This document shows, piece after piece, positions 11,443 to 21,963 of a stretch of 58,500 bases of DNA. Made by a program: the position numbers and the translations under genes. Each line of letters starts with the position of its first letter. Position 1 is the first letter of the stretch. The stretch is from Symbiodinium natans (taxonomy: Eukaryota > Sar > Dinophyceae > Suessiales > Symbiodiniaceae): assembly GCA_905221605.1 (NCBI GenBank), contig CAJNDS010000303.1:64001-122500 (forward strand), written 5' to 3'. The notes under the pieces were generated by a model. That model worked only from the letters and a program-made list of their open reading frames with translations. It was not told the DNA's origin and searched no databases.

Positions 11443-12125
11443 AGCCTCCCGCGCTACCCGCACCCAGGCCCTTTCCACCACCTTGGCCCGCCGTGCTAAC
11501 AGCCCCGTGCGCGGGCACGCCAAGGCGTGGTCGTGGCGTCCACGCTTCCGCCGCATCCGGGCGAGCCGCATTGGCGAGTGGTGATGGGCAGGGGAAGGCG
11601 CAAGCGCCTGCGCAGGGCCACCTGCATGACGGTGTCGGGGACAACGTCGTGGCCGGCTCGCCTGGTATGGCCGTCAGCCACGCGCCAGCGTGCGGGCCTG
11701 ACTGGGAGCGAAGCAGGGCTCGGCAGTCCGGCGTCAACGACGGCAGCATCACGCGGTCGTGGTAGTAACAGGTGCGAGTGCGCGACGCATGAAGCTGCCA
11801 GCCGTGTGGCCCTTCGCCAAGTCGGCCGCAGGCCCCTGGCAACTGCGGTCCAGCTGGGGCACGCGTCCCAGCCCTCAACAGCAGCGCGCGGGCGCTCGCA
11901 GCGTGGCTTTTGCGGCGGCCTGCGTCGCTTTGTTAAGGGCCGCCATGACTGGGAGAGCATCCGCCCACGCCGCCCATTACGCCGCGGGGGCCACGCGCGC
12001 TGCGGATGCGACGCCTAGGCCACCGAGGGACGCTGGTAGCTCGTCCACGTCCTCGCCCCCATCACCTCCCAGGCATTCTAGGAAAGTGCCCCACATGGCT
12101 TCGTCGTGCGCTGCGGCGTAGGCGG
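11443..12125 (-). pseudogene. LINE-like post-RT region, family A
   Basis: Minus strand, reading from 12,125 down: AAHDEAMWGTFLECLGG; LPASLGGLGVASAARVAP, with a stop codon inside the following PAA-W-A-AWADALP block; CRALLRSQSGPHAGAWLTA (about 11,720-11,665); VALRRRLRLPLP then CGSPGCGGSVDA; then HDHALACPRTGLLARRAKVV and ERAWVRVAREAVG, ending near 11,443. Frames change at least twice. The order matches the region between the reverse transcriptase and the nuclease-like domain; the nuclease-like domain itself is missing because the copy is cut at the junction with the family B piece. Confidence 0.65.
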
Positions 12126-12959
12126 CCGTTGTTTCCACTGTCGGAAAGTGTGCTCCAAGCCAGCGTTGAATAAAGCGGGCGACATAACATATCTAAAAAT
12201 CTCCCTGTTTCACCCCGCGTTGGATGTCAAAGGGGGAACCCTTTTTCACTGTGAGCGGTACACTGTTTGCAATAAGCTGATGTAGCCGTATGTAGCAGTC
12301 GAGCAAACTTTGACATCGCAATGCTTCGAAACAGGGTTTGAACTCGATGCGGTCAAAGGCCTTCAAACGTCAAAATTCCACTCCACAGCTTTGAACAAAA
12401 CTGTCTCAAGAACAGCCATCGCGTGATCCACTCCAAGTAGTTGATCCCAATTTTGTTAACACTCCAGCAAATTTTGATTTCTCGTATGCACGACCTTCGA
12501 AAAGATATTGTAGGTGAATTTGAGTTACCACTGGCCCAAAACATGTTAGTTTTTTCTGCGCGCCTTTTTGCTTACCGTTCAAGACGGTATGTGATGAGAG
12601 CGCGCTCAAGATGCACCTTTTGAGACCTTGCCACGGCATCTCGCGCGCTGCTGCTGTCGTAAGCCGGGCCACACACCGGGCGTGCCCTCACAGTAAAGCC
12701 GACTGCCGCAGAGCTCCTCATCCCACCAGCCCATTTCCGGGTGCTGCTCCTGCGCCGCCTGCGGCTGCCACGGGTCTTTGGATGCCTTGGGGGACCGCCG
12801 GTCGGCGTGCGCGCAGGCGTCAAGCCCATCTGACCTGCTGCGCCCCTTGTGCCGCCACGGTCGTTGCCCCCATGCGGGCCGGGCCCTTACCGGCGCTTTG
12901 CGCTTCCAAAGTCTCAGCCTGCAGGTGGCACAGGGTGCGGAAAGCACACCGGGCGGTGG
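12126..12959. other. Unassigned spacer
   Basis: The first about 480 bp is AT-rich with no coding signal. From about 12,600 the GC content rises again with open frames on both strands, probably more decayed element sequence, but no conserved block could be recognised. Confidence 0.4.
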
Positions 12960-14000
12960 TGGGCAGGGAGGCTGGCGAGGGGAGGGGGGGCCGAGCAACC
13001 TGCCAAGACATCGCTGAGGAGTGGCGTGTCTCCATCGATGTTGCCAGGGTTCGCAAGAGGGAGTGCAGGGAGGCTGGCACCGAAGGCACGCGTGGCTGCA
13101 AACGAGATGAGGGCAGACCAGCGGAGCACGAGGTGGCTGCGGTCCTGACAGTTGCTGGCGCGGCCTGTGCCCTGCGGGCGGGCGCGGACAAACCCGGCGG
13201 CCTCCGGACTCGAGCGGCCTCCGACTTCGAGAGCAAGCACTGTCAGGCAGGCGCAACCGCGCGCGTGGTGTCAACAGCCAACTGAACAACCGCCCCCCAG
13301 AGCGGGACTCCGTTGGCGATGACATGCGATGACCTCGATGCGACGCTCGTCTTGGCGCTCAGTGACAACATGGATCAACATGGATAACCCGGCCGCAGCG
13401 ACATCGCTTGGCGAAGGGGAGTGGCAATCGCGGGCGTCGGAGCAACATGACGCGGTACTCAGCATCCTCTCGAATGCACCCATCCGCCGCGGTAGGGCTG
13501 CTCCGCCGTTGCGATAGCGTAGGGAAATCAATGGGCTCATTTCCCCCCGACAGCATGGACGTCAAGGCAACGCGCAAGGGCTGCGTCGTGTTCGGCGGCG
13601 AACCATCCGTGACGCGCGGGCGGCACCGTGCGGAGGAGGTATTGGCACCGCGGAGGAGTAGCACCCACGTGGACTGCATGTCCTGCATGGCAGCAAAACG
13701 GGCCCGCAGCTCGTCGTGCTTGGAACGCCGCTCCGCCAGCGCGGCCACGAAAAAAATATACACATCCATGCTAAGTCTTACGTGTTGCTCGCGTTTACCG
13801 AGGGGGCCGAGGACGATGAGGCCTTGCTGGGCTGCGGCAGCGCGCCTCCACCAGTCCCGGCGGTTCCTCCCCGGCCGCGTTCCAAGCCCTTGTCTTGCCC
13901 AGGCGGACTTGGACATTTGCCCGTGCGCTAGGCGCTTCCTGAGCACTGTGTAGCGTGGGGACCGTTCTCTCCCCGGATAACTGGTGATGTACACATCGAG
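12960..14000 (-). pseudogene. LINE-like retroelement remnant, family B
   Basis: Minus strand, from high to low coordinate: RRDWWRRAAAAQQGLIVLG (about 13,860-13,800), KHDELRARFAAMQDMQSTW and VLLLRGAN (about 13,715-13,640), VTDG then ALTSMLSG (about 13,620-13,550), LLRRPRLPLPFAKRCRCGR (about 13,455-13,395), DERRIEVIA (about 13,340), VLALEVGGRSSPEAAGF (about 13,240-13,190) and a terminal segment ending DGDTPLLSDVLAG (about 13,010). This order follows that of the other copies, with the GDH cluster and most of the DTTLVSPL region deleted and several frame changes. It supplies the C-terminal end of family B that is missing from the copy at 11.1 kb. Confidence 0.65.
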
Positions 14001-14879
14001 GAATGCGTACAGAGGGCAGGAGTTGGGCGTGGGTGCTCCGGCTCCGGCCGCTCCATGGATCTTCCCTGCTCGGCTCGCAACTGGGCTGGAGCAACACTTC
14101 CTTGGTCGAGAAAGGGCCAAGATTAGTTAAGGCAACTTGCATACGCGGATCCCACAACGTGTCCGGCACACGGGTGGTGAGGAAAAAACCGCCGTTTCCT
14201 TGTGGGACTCTGTTGGCCCGTAGGGTGCAGCGACGTGCTCGGGCGGAAACGAGCTGGTGGAACCACTAAGAGCTGTTAGACGGCGTGGAGGCACCTGCGC
14301 CGGCGCCTTCCACCCACCGCCGGAAGCAGTGGCACAGACCTGGCACGGGAAAGCCGCTGCTCCAACGTGCGGACCTAAAAACACCTGCGGTAAGGTTTCG
14401 TGTGGCGGAAATGTAGCCATCAGGCAGGACTACCCTTTCCCACGCCCAAACGAAATGGACGCGGGTGGCTTCCGGGAGCACATCGAGGAGCAGCTGGCTC
14501 TCAGAAAAGGACACGGGGTGCCGATCCTCTGCTGCAAGTTGCTGGAAGGTATGTAAAACGTGCACGAGGTCCTGAGGGGAGGCGGAAGCGCCCGACGGCA
14601 TGTAGCAAAGGCACAGAAAACTCACTGTGCGTAGCTCCGAGCGGCGCATGGGGTGGGATTGGACCTCACTTATACATGCGCCATCAGCAACAGGTGGCGG
14701 GCCGATGCGGGCCGTGCTCGTGACACGTGGGGCGTTCAGGCAGGTTTTGGAGGCTGTTCGGCGTGGGTGTGCCAAGAACACCTGCAGGCAGCACATCGGG
14801 ACAACAGAAGGTGGCAGGCCTGGCACACGATGGCCGGCCGACGTGGTATCAACTTCAGGCGCAGAGCCTGGGATCGGGA

Positions 14880-15218
14880 CAACATGGTGACGGCACTTCC
14901 GCGGACTGTGCCATCTGCCTTGACACCGTTGTGCCAGACGAGGTGCCGGATCCGCTCCTCCATCCCGCGTGTCTGCGCCACCGCCTGCATCTCACATGCC
15001 TCGCGCAACAGCGTGTCCAGGCGAACTCACGGCACGGCATTAGCCGCAGGCCTACGATGAGTGGCGGAGGAGTGTCTCGCCAGGGGGATTGCGCGGCGCC
15101 CACACGGCTGCCCGCCCCTTCCACAGTGCGGCATGCGGTGGAGGACTATGCCACCCGCACCTTCAATGACGCGGCTGCGAGTGTGGACAGGATTGCCACG
15201 CTTGGCGCAATCGACTAG
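14880..15218 (+). pseudogene. RING-H2-like zinc finger fragment
   Basis: The plus-strand frame 14,727-15,218 contains DCAICLDTVVPDEV followed by HPACLRHRLHLTCLAQQR. The spacing C-x2-C-x17-C-x2-H-x2-H-x2-C matches the first six metal ligands of a RING-H2 finger. The expected last C-x2-C pair is not there: the sequence reads GISRRPTMSGG, as if damaged. The remainder (AVEDYATRTFNDAAASVDR) looks coding. RING fingers can mediate ubiquitin transfer, but inside this retroelement cluster it is as likely to belong to an element-encoded protein. No start codon or host gene context supports a functional gene. Confidence 0.45.
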
Positions 15219-15796
15219 AGGCTGCTGCAAAGAAGGGTATCACACGCTGAGTTCGCGAACACGCGCATCACACGACGTGAGGAAAGGTAAGATTGTTTCA
15301 TCGACATTGACAGAAAGAAGCTGCTTAGAAGAGGGGCCCAACCTTCACCACCAACAAGCACGCAGCCGCAGCTCTTGGGAACCATTTTGCAAGCACTGAC
15401 ATGGTTGACAAAAGAATTGACAGAGCTACAGGCCTTCAGCCGCATCTCACGTGCGGCCAAGAGTTTCTGCCTACGTTGATGACGCTCCACCAACAAGCTC
15501 AGAAACCATTTCAAATCATGAACGGCACGTAGAGGCGAAACTGTGCAATACAGCCTGAACATGACATTGGCAAATTTTACAAAAGAATCATGCCGATGCA
15601 AGTGTTCATCAACTAACTGTTTGTCACGCAACAACCCTTGGAAGTTGGGTTCTATCGTCTTTTTCATCCCATGCTGTGGGTTGGACACAATCTTTTCCAA
15701 GGCTACAGTTCTCACAAAGTTTGGGCAGGTCAGTGCTATCGTGCTCTGGTAAAAATTGCTCTGCTGCCAGGTCAGATATGGCACATGAATTCCCAC
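15215..15796 (-). CDS. Unknown minus-strand open frame, 193 codons
   Basis: Longest coherent frame in 15.2-16.6 kb on the minus strand. Composition is protein-like: TIALTCPNFVRTVALEKIV, then GMKKTIEPNFQGLLRDK, HRHDSFVKFANVMFRLY and a basic helix-like segment FLSLLVERHQRRQKLLAA. It ends in a Ser-rich hydrophobic stretch. No domain is recognised. An overlapping frame (15,809-15,624) continues the upstream sequence, suggesting a frameshift. It could be a piece of a multicopy dinoflagellate ORF family or of a retroelement ORF1. Confidence 0.3.
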   Translation of the reverse strand: MGIHVPYLTWQQSNFYQSTIALTCPNFVRTVALEKIVSNPQHGMKKTIEPNFQGLLRDKQLVDEHLHRHDSFVKFANVMFRLYCTVSPLRAVHDLKWFLSLLVERHQRRQKLLAAREMRLKACSSVNSFVNHVSACKMVPKSCGCVLVGGEGWAPLLSSFFLSMSMKQSYLSSRRVMRVFANSACDTLLCSSL

Positions 15797-15799
15797 GAT

Positions 15800-16545
15800 G
15801 CGTCAGCACTATGACTGGTATGTTGCATATTCAGTAGCAGCCAAGACGTGGTAAACGAAATGCAAAGTCGCGCAATGTGACCGATGCCGATGAAGGACGA
15901 AGAGGTTGCGCAAACCTTTTCTAAGGCCAGAATTGGGCAGTTTGCCAAAGCACAATCATGTCACATGCTTTCATGTGCATGCGCTTCATTCGTTTCTTGC
16001 ATCGAGTACCCATTTGGCACAAAACCGTTTCGGACTCGAAGAAGCGGGTGCAAATGCCATACTCCCGAAGCAAAGGGGCCAGGCAGGTCCGATGCCATCT
16101 GCACCACGGGCTGCCAAGGCAGCCTCCACGAAGGCTGACCATTTTACAGCTTACGGCAACATGACTCTGCAACATCATGCAACATCTATTGGGTAGGCTG
16201 TGTCTCAGCCGTCGGCTGCAGCACGAGCATCTGCCAAGGCTGCCTTCAGCGTGACCGCTTGCGCTGGCAGCCTTTGGGAAATATCATGCATTCACACCTG
16301 AACTGCACTCCGTTCTTGTCTGTGTGCAATGGCTGTCGACCAAAGTTGACACAATCCAAAGCGAGGCACGTGCCACGTTGGCGTCCCATCTCGGCCAACG
16401 CCTTGCCACGGCCACTGTAAGCCGCCACCAAAAGAGCCAGGTTGGGTCCTGCGGCGCTTGCCACCGCATCATATCCAGCCCTTATATGGTTGTGCACTGA
16501 GCGTTCTCGCCCCCGAACCCCGAAAGGTGTACGGCCTCCCCCGAA
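15800..16545 (-). other. Further minus-strand open stretches, unassigned
   Basis: At 16,500-16,250 the minus strand reads GYDAVASAAGPNLALLVAA followed by YSGRGKALAEMGRQRG and CLALDCVNFGRQPLHTD, which looks coding, but no family is recognised and no start or splice structure can be fixed. Confidence 0.25.
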
Positions 16546-16790
16546 AAAACCCTCAACCCTCAACTATAAAGACCCTACCCTAGAGCCTAACCCTGGGACC
16601 GTAAACCCTAAATCCTAAGCCCTAACCCCTCACCAAACCCTAAAGCTCAGGGGGGGGGAACCCTCAACCCGGAAGACCCAAAGACCATAGACCCTAGCCC
16701 CAAACCCAAACCCAAAACCCCTATAAACCCTAAAAGGGCCCAAAAACAAACTCGCAACCACAACCAAAAAAAGACTCACAACCACACCAA
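16545..16790. repeat. Degenerate interstitial telomere-like tract
   Basis: About 245 bp rich in CCCTAA(A), CCCTCAAC, CCCTACC and CCCAAAC units, e.g. ACCCTAAATCCTAAGCCCTA. These are degenerate forms of the CCCTAAA (TTTAGGG on the other strand) telomere unit used by plants and reported for dinoflagellates. No long perfect array remains, so it is not a functional telomere end. Confidence 0.6.
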
Positions 16791-17214
16791 GGCGGGGACC
16801 CATGGGGAGGGGAGAGAGGGGAGGGGGGGTGCGGGGGAGTCGGGCCCAACACTCATACACACTGTGAATGGAACATTAAACACAGCGCCAGACTCCGGAT
16901 AGCAGCACAGAACCGCACCGTTTGTGCCCTGAAGGAGTCATGCCCAAACATTTCTCTAACCGGATATCACAACCCCCAAACTCACAACCATGAATCTGGC
17001 ATCGGCCGGCCGGCTGCCAGGTTCTCCCGCAGCTCATTTATCCCTTTGCTGAACAGCCTCGGACCAGCAATCGCGAATTCTGGGATATCATGAGGATATT
17101 GGCCGGCAAGCAACTTGTTGTCAAGCCGATTGCAACTAAGTGTCTCCGCTGCGCTGCGCCAATTTTCCGCAGCTAAGGCCTCCTCGATTATGCCACAGTC
17201 TGTTTGCATGGTCT

Positions 17215-17385
17215 TTGTGCTCTGTCTCTCTCTCCCTCTCTCTCTGTCTCTTTTTCTTTGTTTCTTTGTTTTTTCTTTTCTTCTTTCTTTACTTTTTTCT
17301 TTACTTGTTTCTTTCCTTCTTTTTTTATCTATTTCTTTCTTTGCTTGCTTGCTTGCTTTGTTTCTTTCTGCGTACTTAACCTCCC
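17215..17385. repeat. Pyrimidine-rich low-complexity tract
   Basis: TCTC then TTTCTTT-rich sequence with a TTGCTTGCTTGC run near its end. Plus-strand frames through it are runs of Ser, Leu and Phe and are artefacts. Confidence 0.9.
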
Positions 17386-17474
17386 CCCGTTGGTGGAGGT
17401 CGCCCGTGGACGTACGTAACAGGTTCCTGTGGAGTGACCGAAACCCCGAAGCCCCCGGGAGACAGCGCGTATCT

Positions 17475-17518
17475 TACGTACTTACTTACTTACTTACGTA
17501 CTTACTTACTTACTTACC
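17475..17518. repeat. TTAC tetranucleotide repeat
   Basis: (TTAC)n interrupted by TACGTACT; the two halves are near-mirror copies. Confidence 0.9.
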
Positions 17519-17529
17519 TTAGGGACGAA

Positions 17530-18430
17530 TCTCCAATCCGCACTCTCTCCCTCTCTTTCTTGTTTTTTTTCTTTTTCTTTCTCACTCAGCGTTCTCCCTG
17601 ACATGTCGTTTGCATGCTTGCAACAAAAAAGCCTGAAATAGTTGCAAAACGCCGTTGCGCATGTCCTCCGCATCTCGTAAACAAACCATGGGCCAAACCC
17701 TACATGAAATTCAGGGCCCTGCGATCTGAAAGCATCCATTGAGTTTTGCGGCAGGCCATGTGACTCATGCACCATAAAGCTGTATAATTGCAATTGTCAT
17801 GCGCCACTTCGACCTAACATGATGGCATTGCAAACTCGTGCACACTCTTTGACTTGCCAAAATTGAGCTGCACCATACCACCGGGGGAGTTGCAGGAATG
17901 CTTGAAGGGGCATGCGTGATCAATTGTACAGGCTTCGGAAAGATCCGACCAAAAAGAGTCGATCAAAAGGAAGAACAGAGCGAGATGCGTGCATGTGAGC
18001 GGTGCAATGTGAAATGCATGAGTAAGTGCGATAAGCAATCATATGGCTTAAGTTAACGGATAATTCGATGTGACACGTGCGAGCAGATGGTGGTGAAGAA
18101 TCCATGGTTTTAAGGTTTTCAGATGTTTTAAGGAATAAGCAACGCTTTACTTTTTTGTGTGTACACTCTTATTCGAAAAAAACCAAAAAACGGTGTGGAG
18201 GCACCAGCCTGACAAGTAGCGAGCGCACTGTTCCTCACATTGTGGATGTATAATTTCACGTCTGTCTATCGGTTGCGTGCAAACGTTTCTGCAACATGGA
18301 CACAGAGGATGAACATGAAGAAAGTTGACGAAAACAAGGTTTTATCAGGACTCGACTCCCCTCGCAAACTCCGGCGCAAGAAGAGATCACATGAAACAAA
18401 ACTGGTTCAATGAAAATTTACACGATCATT
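17530..18430. other. No recognised gene
   Basis: About 0.9 kb of mixed sequence to the left of the 903-bp tandem repeat. A second short pyrimidine tract lies at 17,540-17,585. No coding motif was recognised on either strand. Confidence 0.4.
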
Positions 18431-20484
18431 AAAGTCTTGAGCCAAAGAAAACCCGGAAAAGGGAAAACAGCAAAACACGCAGTGTATATGACTCTCCCAA
18501 AAGGATCACCAAGAATATCATCACTATGCATAAAAGCACTGCCCTCGCTTCTTCTTTTTCTCACGTGGAGACTGTGGGAGTCGGTGCACACAAAGCCTCA
18601 CCTTATACCTTAGGCAACCTGTGAAGCCGGGCACACGGGCCCCCTTTGCAGCTGACGGCAAGGCCATAACACTGGGATGCATGCACCAATCCCAAGGACA
18701 AGCAGATCCCCTCAAGCACTGCAAGAGTTTGCATCGTTAACAACCAACGCGCAGTGGTTGGCAAACATGAGCGAACGCGGGGCACGGAAGGCAGGCGCTC
18801 CAATGTTGGCAAACATGAGCGAACAAGGTGAACATCCAGGTGCTCCAATGTTGGCGAACATGAGCGAACGCAGGGGGCTTGAATAAGGGCTCGCAGGAGG
18901 CGAACAGGCAGGTGAAGCTTGCAAGAACAAGGGCGGGTGGGTGGGATCAACTTGGAAGTCACAATCGGTCAAACCGAAACACTCAAGATACTCGACAGGA
19001 CAAGCACAAGAGGGAAGCCAGGCGACCCGACACAGGGTGGGCCGGGCGGGAGAAATTTTTATCACATTGCAGAAGCTAGAGTCTTGTCTTCAAAGTTTAA
19101 TGCATAACACATGGCAGCTCCATGAACCTGCAGATGCTCGTAGTTCACAAGGCACTTGAACCGGCGAACGTGCACAAGCAATGGTGCCGGGGACTGACAA
19201 ATGAATGCAAAAGGCCGTTGAAAGAAAGTTTTCCCTTTTCACGAATGCTCAGGCGAGCAAGCAAAAAGACGCAAAAAGGTTATTCCCCTAGGCTCAGACT
19301 TTAACGCACTATCAACCCGTTGACCGCTAGCTTAAAGTCTTGAGCCAAAGAAAACCCGGAAAAGGGAAAACAGCAAAACACGCAGTGTATATGACTCTCC
19401 CAAAAGGATCACCAAGAATATCATCACTATGCATAAAAGCACTGCCCTCGCTTCTTCTTTTTCTCACGTGGAGACTGTGGGAGTCGGTGCACACAAAGCC
19501 TCACCTTATACCTTAGGCAACCTGTGAAGCCGGGCACACGGGCCCCCTTTGCAGCTGACGGCAAGGCCATAACACTGGGATGCATGCACCAATCCTAAGG
19601 ACAAGCAGATCCCCTCAAGCACTGCAAGAGTTTGCATCGTTAACAACCAACGCGCAGTGGTTGGCAAACATGAGCGAACGCGGGGCACGGAAGGCAGGCG
19701 CTCCAATGTTGGCAAACATGAGCGAACAAGGTGAACATCCAGGTGCTCCAATGTTGGCGAACATGAGCGAACGCAGGGGGCTTGAATAAGGGCTCGCAGG
19801 AGGCGAGCAGGCAGGTGAAGCTTGCAAGAACAAGGGCGGGTGGGTGGGATCAACTTGGAAGTCACAATCGGTCAAACCGAAACACTCAAGATACTCGACA
19901 GGACAAGCACAAGAGGGAAGCCAGGCGACCCGACACAGGGTGGGCCGGGCGGGAGAAATTTTTATCACATTGCAGAAGCTAGAGTCTTGTCTTCAAAGTT
20001 TAATGCATAACACATGGCAGCTCCATGAACCTGCAGATGCTCGTAGTTCACAAGGCACTTGAACCGGCGAACGTGCACAAGCAATGGTGCCGGGGACTGA
20101 CAAATGAATGCAAAAGGCCGTTGAAAGAAAGTTTTCCCTTTTCACGAATGCTCAGGCGAGCAAGCAAAAAGACGCAAAAAGGTTATTCCCCTAGGCTCAG
20201 ACTTTAACGCACTATCAACCCGTTGACCGCTAGCTTAAAGTCTTGAGCCAAAGAAAACCCGGAAAAGGGAAAGTGTATATGACTCTCCCAAAAGGATCAC
20301 CAAGAATATCATCACTATGCATAAAAGCACTGCCCTCGCTTCTTCTTTTTCTCACGTGGAGACTGTGGGAGTCGGTGCACACAAAGCCTCACCTTATACC
20401 TTAGGCAACCTGTGAAGCCGGGCACACGGGCCCCCTTTGCAGCTGACGGCAAGGCCATAACACTGGGATGCATGCACCAATCCC
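18431..20484. repeat. 903-bp tandem repeat, 2.3 copies
   Basis: Copy 1 is 18,431-19,333, copy 2 is 19,334-20,236, partial copy 3 is 20,237-20,484. Each starts AAAGTCTTGAGCCAAAG. Copies 1 and 2 are almost identical; I see single-base differences near 18,696/19,599 (C versus T) and 18,903/19,806 (A versus G). Copy 3 lacks about 15 bp after GGGAAA and stops abruptly at CATGCACCAATCCCC. Each full copy holds three internal sub-repeats around TTGGC(A/G)AACATGAGCGAAC, which read LANMSE on the plus strand and SLMFAN on the minus strand. The near identity implies recent duplication or ongoing homogenisation. No conserved domain is present. Confidence 0.95.
18677..18886 (+). other. Small repetitive open frame with LANMSE motif
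   Basis: A 69-codon frame present identically in repeat copies 1 and 2 (19,580-19,789), with WLANMSERGARKAG, PMLANMSEQG and PMLANMSERR. The opposite strand is also open for 117-119 codons with a repeated (S/R)SLMFANIGAP motif. Open frames on both strands across a simple internal repeat suggest composition rather than a gene; the minus frame is the longer one. Function unknown. Confidence 0.25.
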
Positions 20485-21640
20485 CAACTTAACCGAAAAT
20501 CAAACCATCGCCCAAGGCAAGAAGGGATCTCTGCAATCAAGAAAGAATCATCTCCAAAGTCTGCTGGCAAGAATCCGCTTCCAACACCACATTGAAAGGT
20601 GGACATGAGGGTCCTGGAAGGCTCATCGGCTAAGTTTGATGGACTGGGCACTCGTGCGAACCAACTGAAGGTTTTGGCCAGCATCTCCACCGTAAGGAGA
20701 AGCCTGGCCAACCTGGCGCCTACCTTGTTTCGGGCGGATTCGAACCACTGATGAGGACGTCCCTTGTGGCGTTAATGTAGCAAACAATGGGACGCGAACA
20801 AATGTCATCTCTCCAGGACATAGACCAACACCACGGCACAAAGTTCGGCTTCAGCAACTTTGGACAATCGTACTGGATTCGTCAACGCCTAAGCTGGGAG
20901 GACTCGTGAAGTTCTACCGATAAGAACCTACGAGGCATCCCTTCAGGTCCTATAAGGACTCCCTCCAACCCACAACGGCAAGAACCGCCTGCTCTATCAA
21001 AGGCGTCTGTGAAGATGTAAAAGGCTAAGCGGAAAGGTCGGAGATTGTCCTCGGCGGGCCATTTTTGGAGAAGATCAACAAGGGTTTGGCGGAGGCCATG
21101 GCGTCGATCACACACTATGGGTAAGTCTCTGCCTGCTGCAGAGCTTGCATGCTCCCCTGATCCGTTCCAGCTCCTTTCTGGTGGACGTTCTAACCTCCAG
21201 AAGAGGCAGACTTCCTGTATTCGGTGGAAGTGTTGACGAACAAGACCTTAGTGAGGAATCCCCAAAGCGGAACCCATAGTCCTTATCCCTTCGAAATTCT
21301 CCACAAGCAGTTTAAAGAATCTATGCAGGACTTCTTCCACGTGGACCTGCTTCTCGGATCTACAGTGTTGATAAAGTTACGCTGTTCTAAGGCACCCATA
21401 GACAGCCCTGCTGGCACCAAATGGAAGCCATACATCTGCCTTACAAATTTGGTCTCTGCACAGTAGAAGCATGCAACAAAGGCAAACATCAGGCCAGTAG
21501 CCAAAACGGGAACCTGTCTGTTGGCAGCTTTCAAGTTCAGACACTTTCCGACCATGGCCTTTCCTGGCAAACAACAAAATCATGCCTGCGATCAAGTTCC
21601 ACACTTTGAGGCTGGAGAGTTTTTTCTAAACGGTATCGTT
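20485..21640 (-). pseudogene. Reverse transcriptase-RNase H retroelement remnant
   Basis: Minus strand, from high to low coordinate. A reverse transcriptase fingers/palm fragment reads NLKAANRQVPVLATGLMF then FAFVACF and YGFHLVPAGLSMGALEQ (about 21,540-21,370); the DLK.AYRQ-type motif has decayed to NLK.ANRQ. Next is a connection segment ending in LRQTLVDLLQKWPAEDNL (about 21,095-21,040). An RNase H-like domain follows: IFTDAFDRAGGSCRCGLEG, GVLIGPEGMPRRFLS (about 21,010-20,930), a frame-shifted middle part, and the closing WFARVPSPSNLADEPSR (about 20,665-20,610). The tail motif is characteristic of RNase H domains in DIRS-, Ty3- or pararetro-like elements. At least two frameshifts are present. 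The remnant ends precisely where the third copy of the 903-bp repeat begins. Confidence 0.6.
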
Positions 21641-21928
21641 CAGAAGGATGCGCTGCAGTCGTCAATCACCCTGGGTCGATCCTTCTGAAGAATGGCAAAG
21701 CGCCGGTTGATAACTGCATCTAAGGGCAACGTGCTGGGTCCAGCAGACGACACAAGGACTGGCGCCGTCACGCTAGATTTTTTGGACGCCACGTTTCTTA
21801 CAATGTTTTTTGAAAATTTCAAAATTTCAAATTTTGATCAAAACTAAAGCCGGTTGGCTTAGTTGCGAAAAGTTAGTAAGGCCACTTTGTTTTCAGATCG
21901 TTTCATTGACAATGTTTCTCAAACAAGG

Positions 21929-21963
<35 letters not shown>

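Noticed and set aside
17115-17522. Ser/Leu/Phe-rich 135-codon frame as a membrane protein
   Set aside because: It is the translation of a pyrimidine tract and TTAC repeats.
18431-20484. CRISPR-like array
   Set aside because: The repeat unit is 903 bp with degenerate internal sub-repeats and no regular spacers, in a eukaryotic context.
20733-20830. tRNA T-arm-like GGATTCGAACC (minus-strand GGTTCGAATCC)
   Set aside because: The acceptor stem, D-arm and anticodon arm cannot be formed by the neighbouring sequence.
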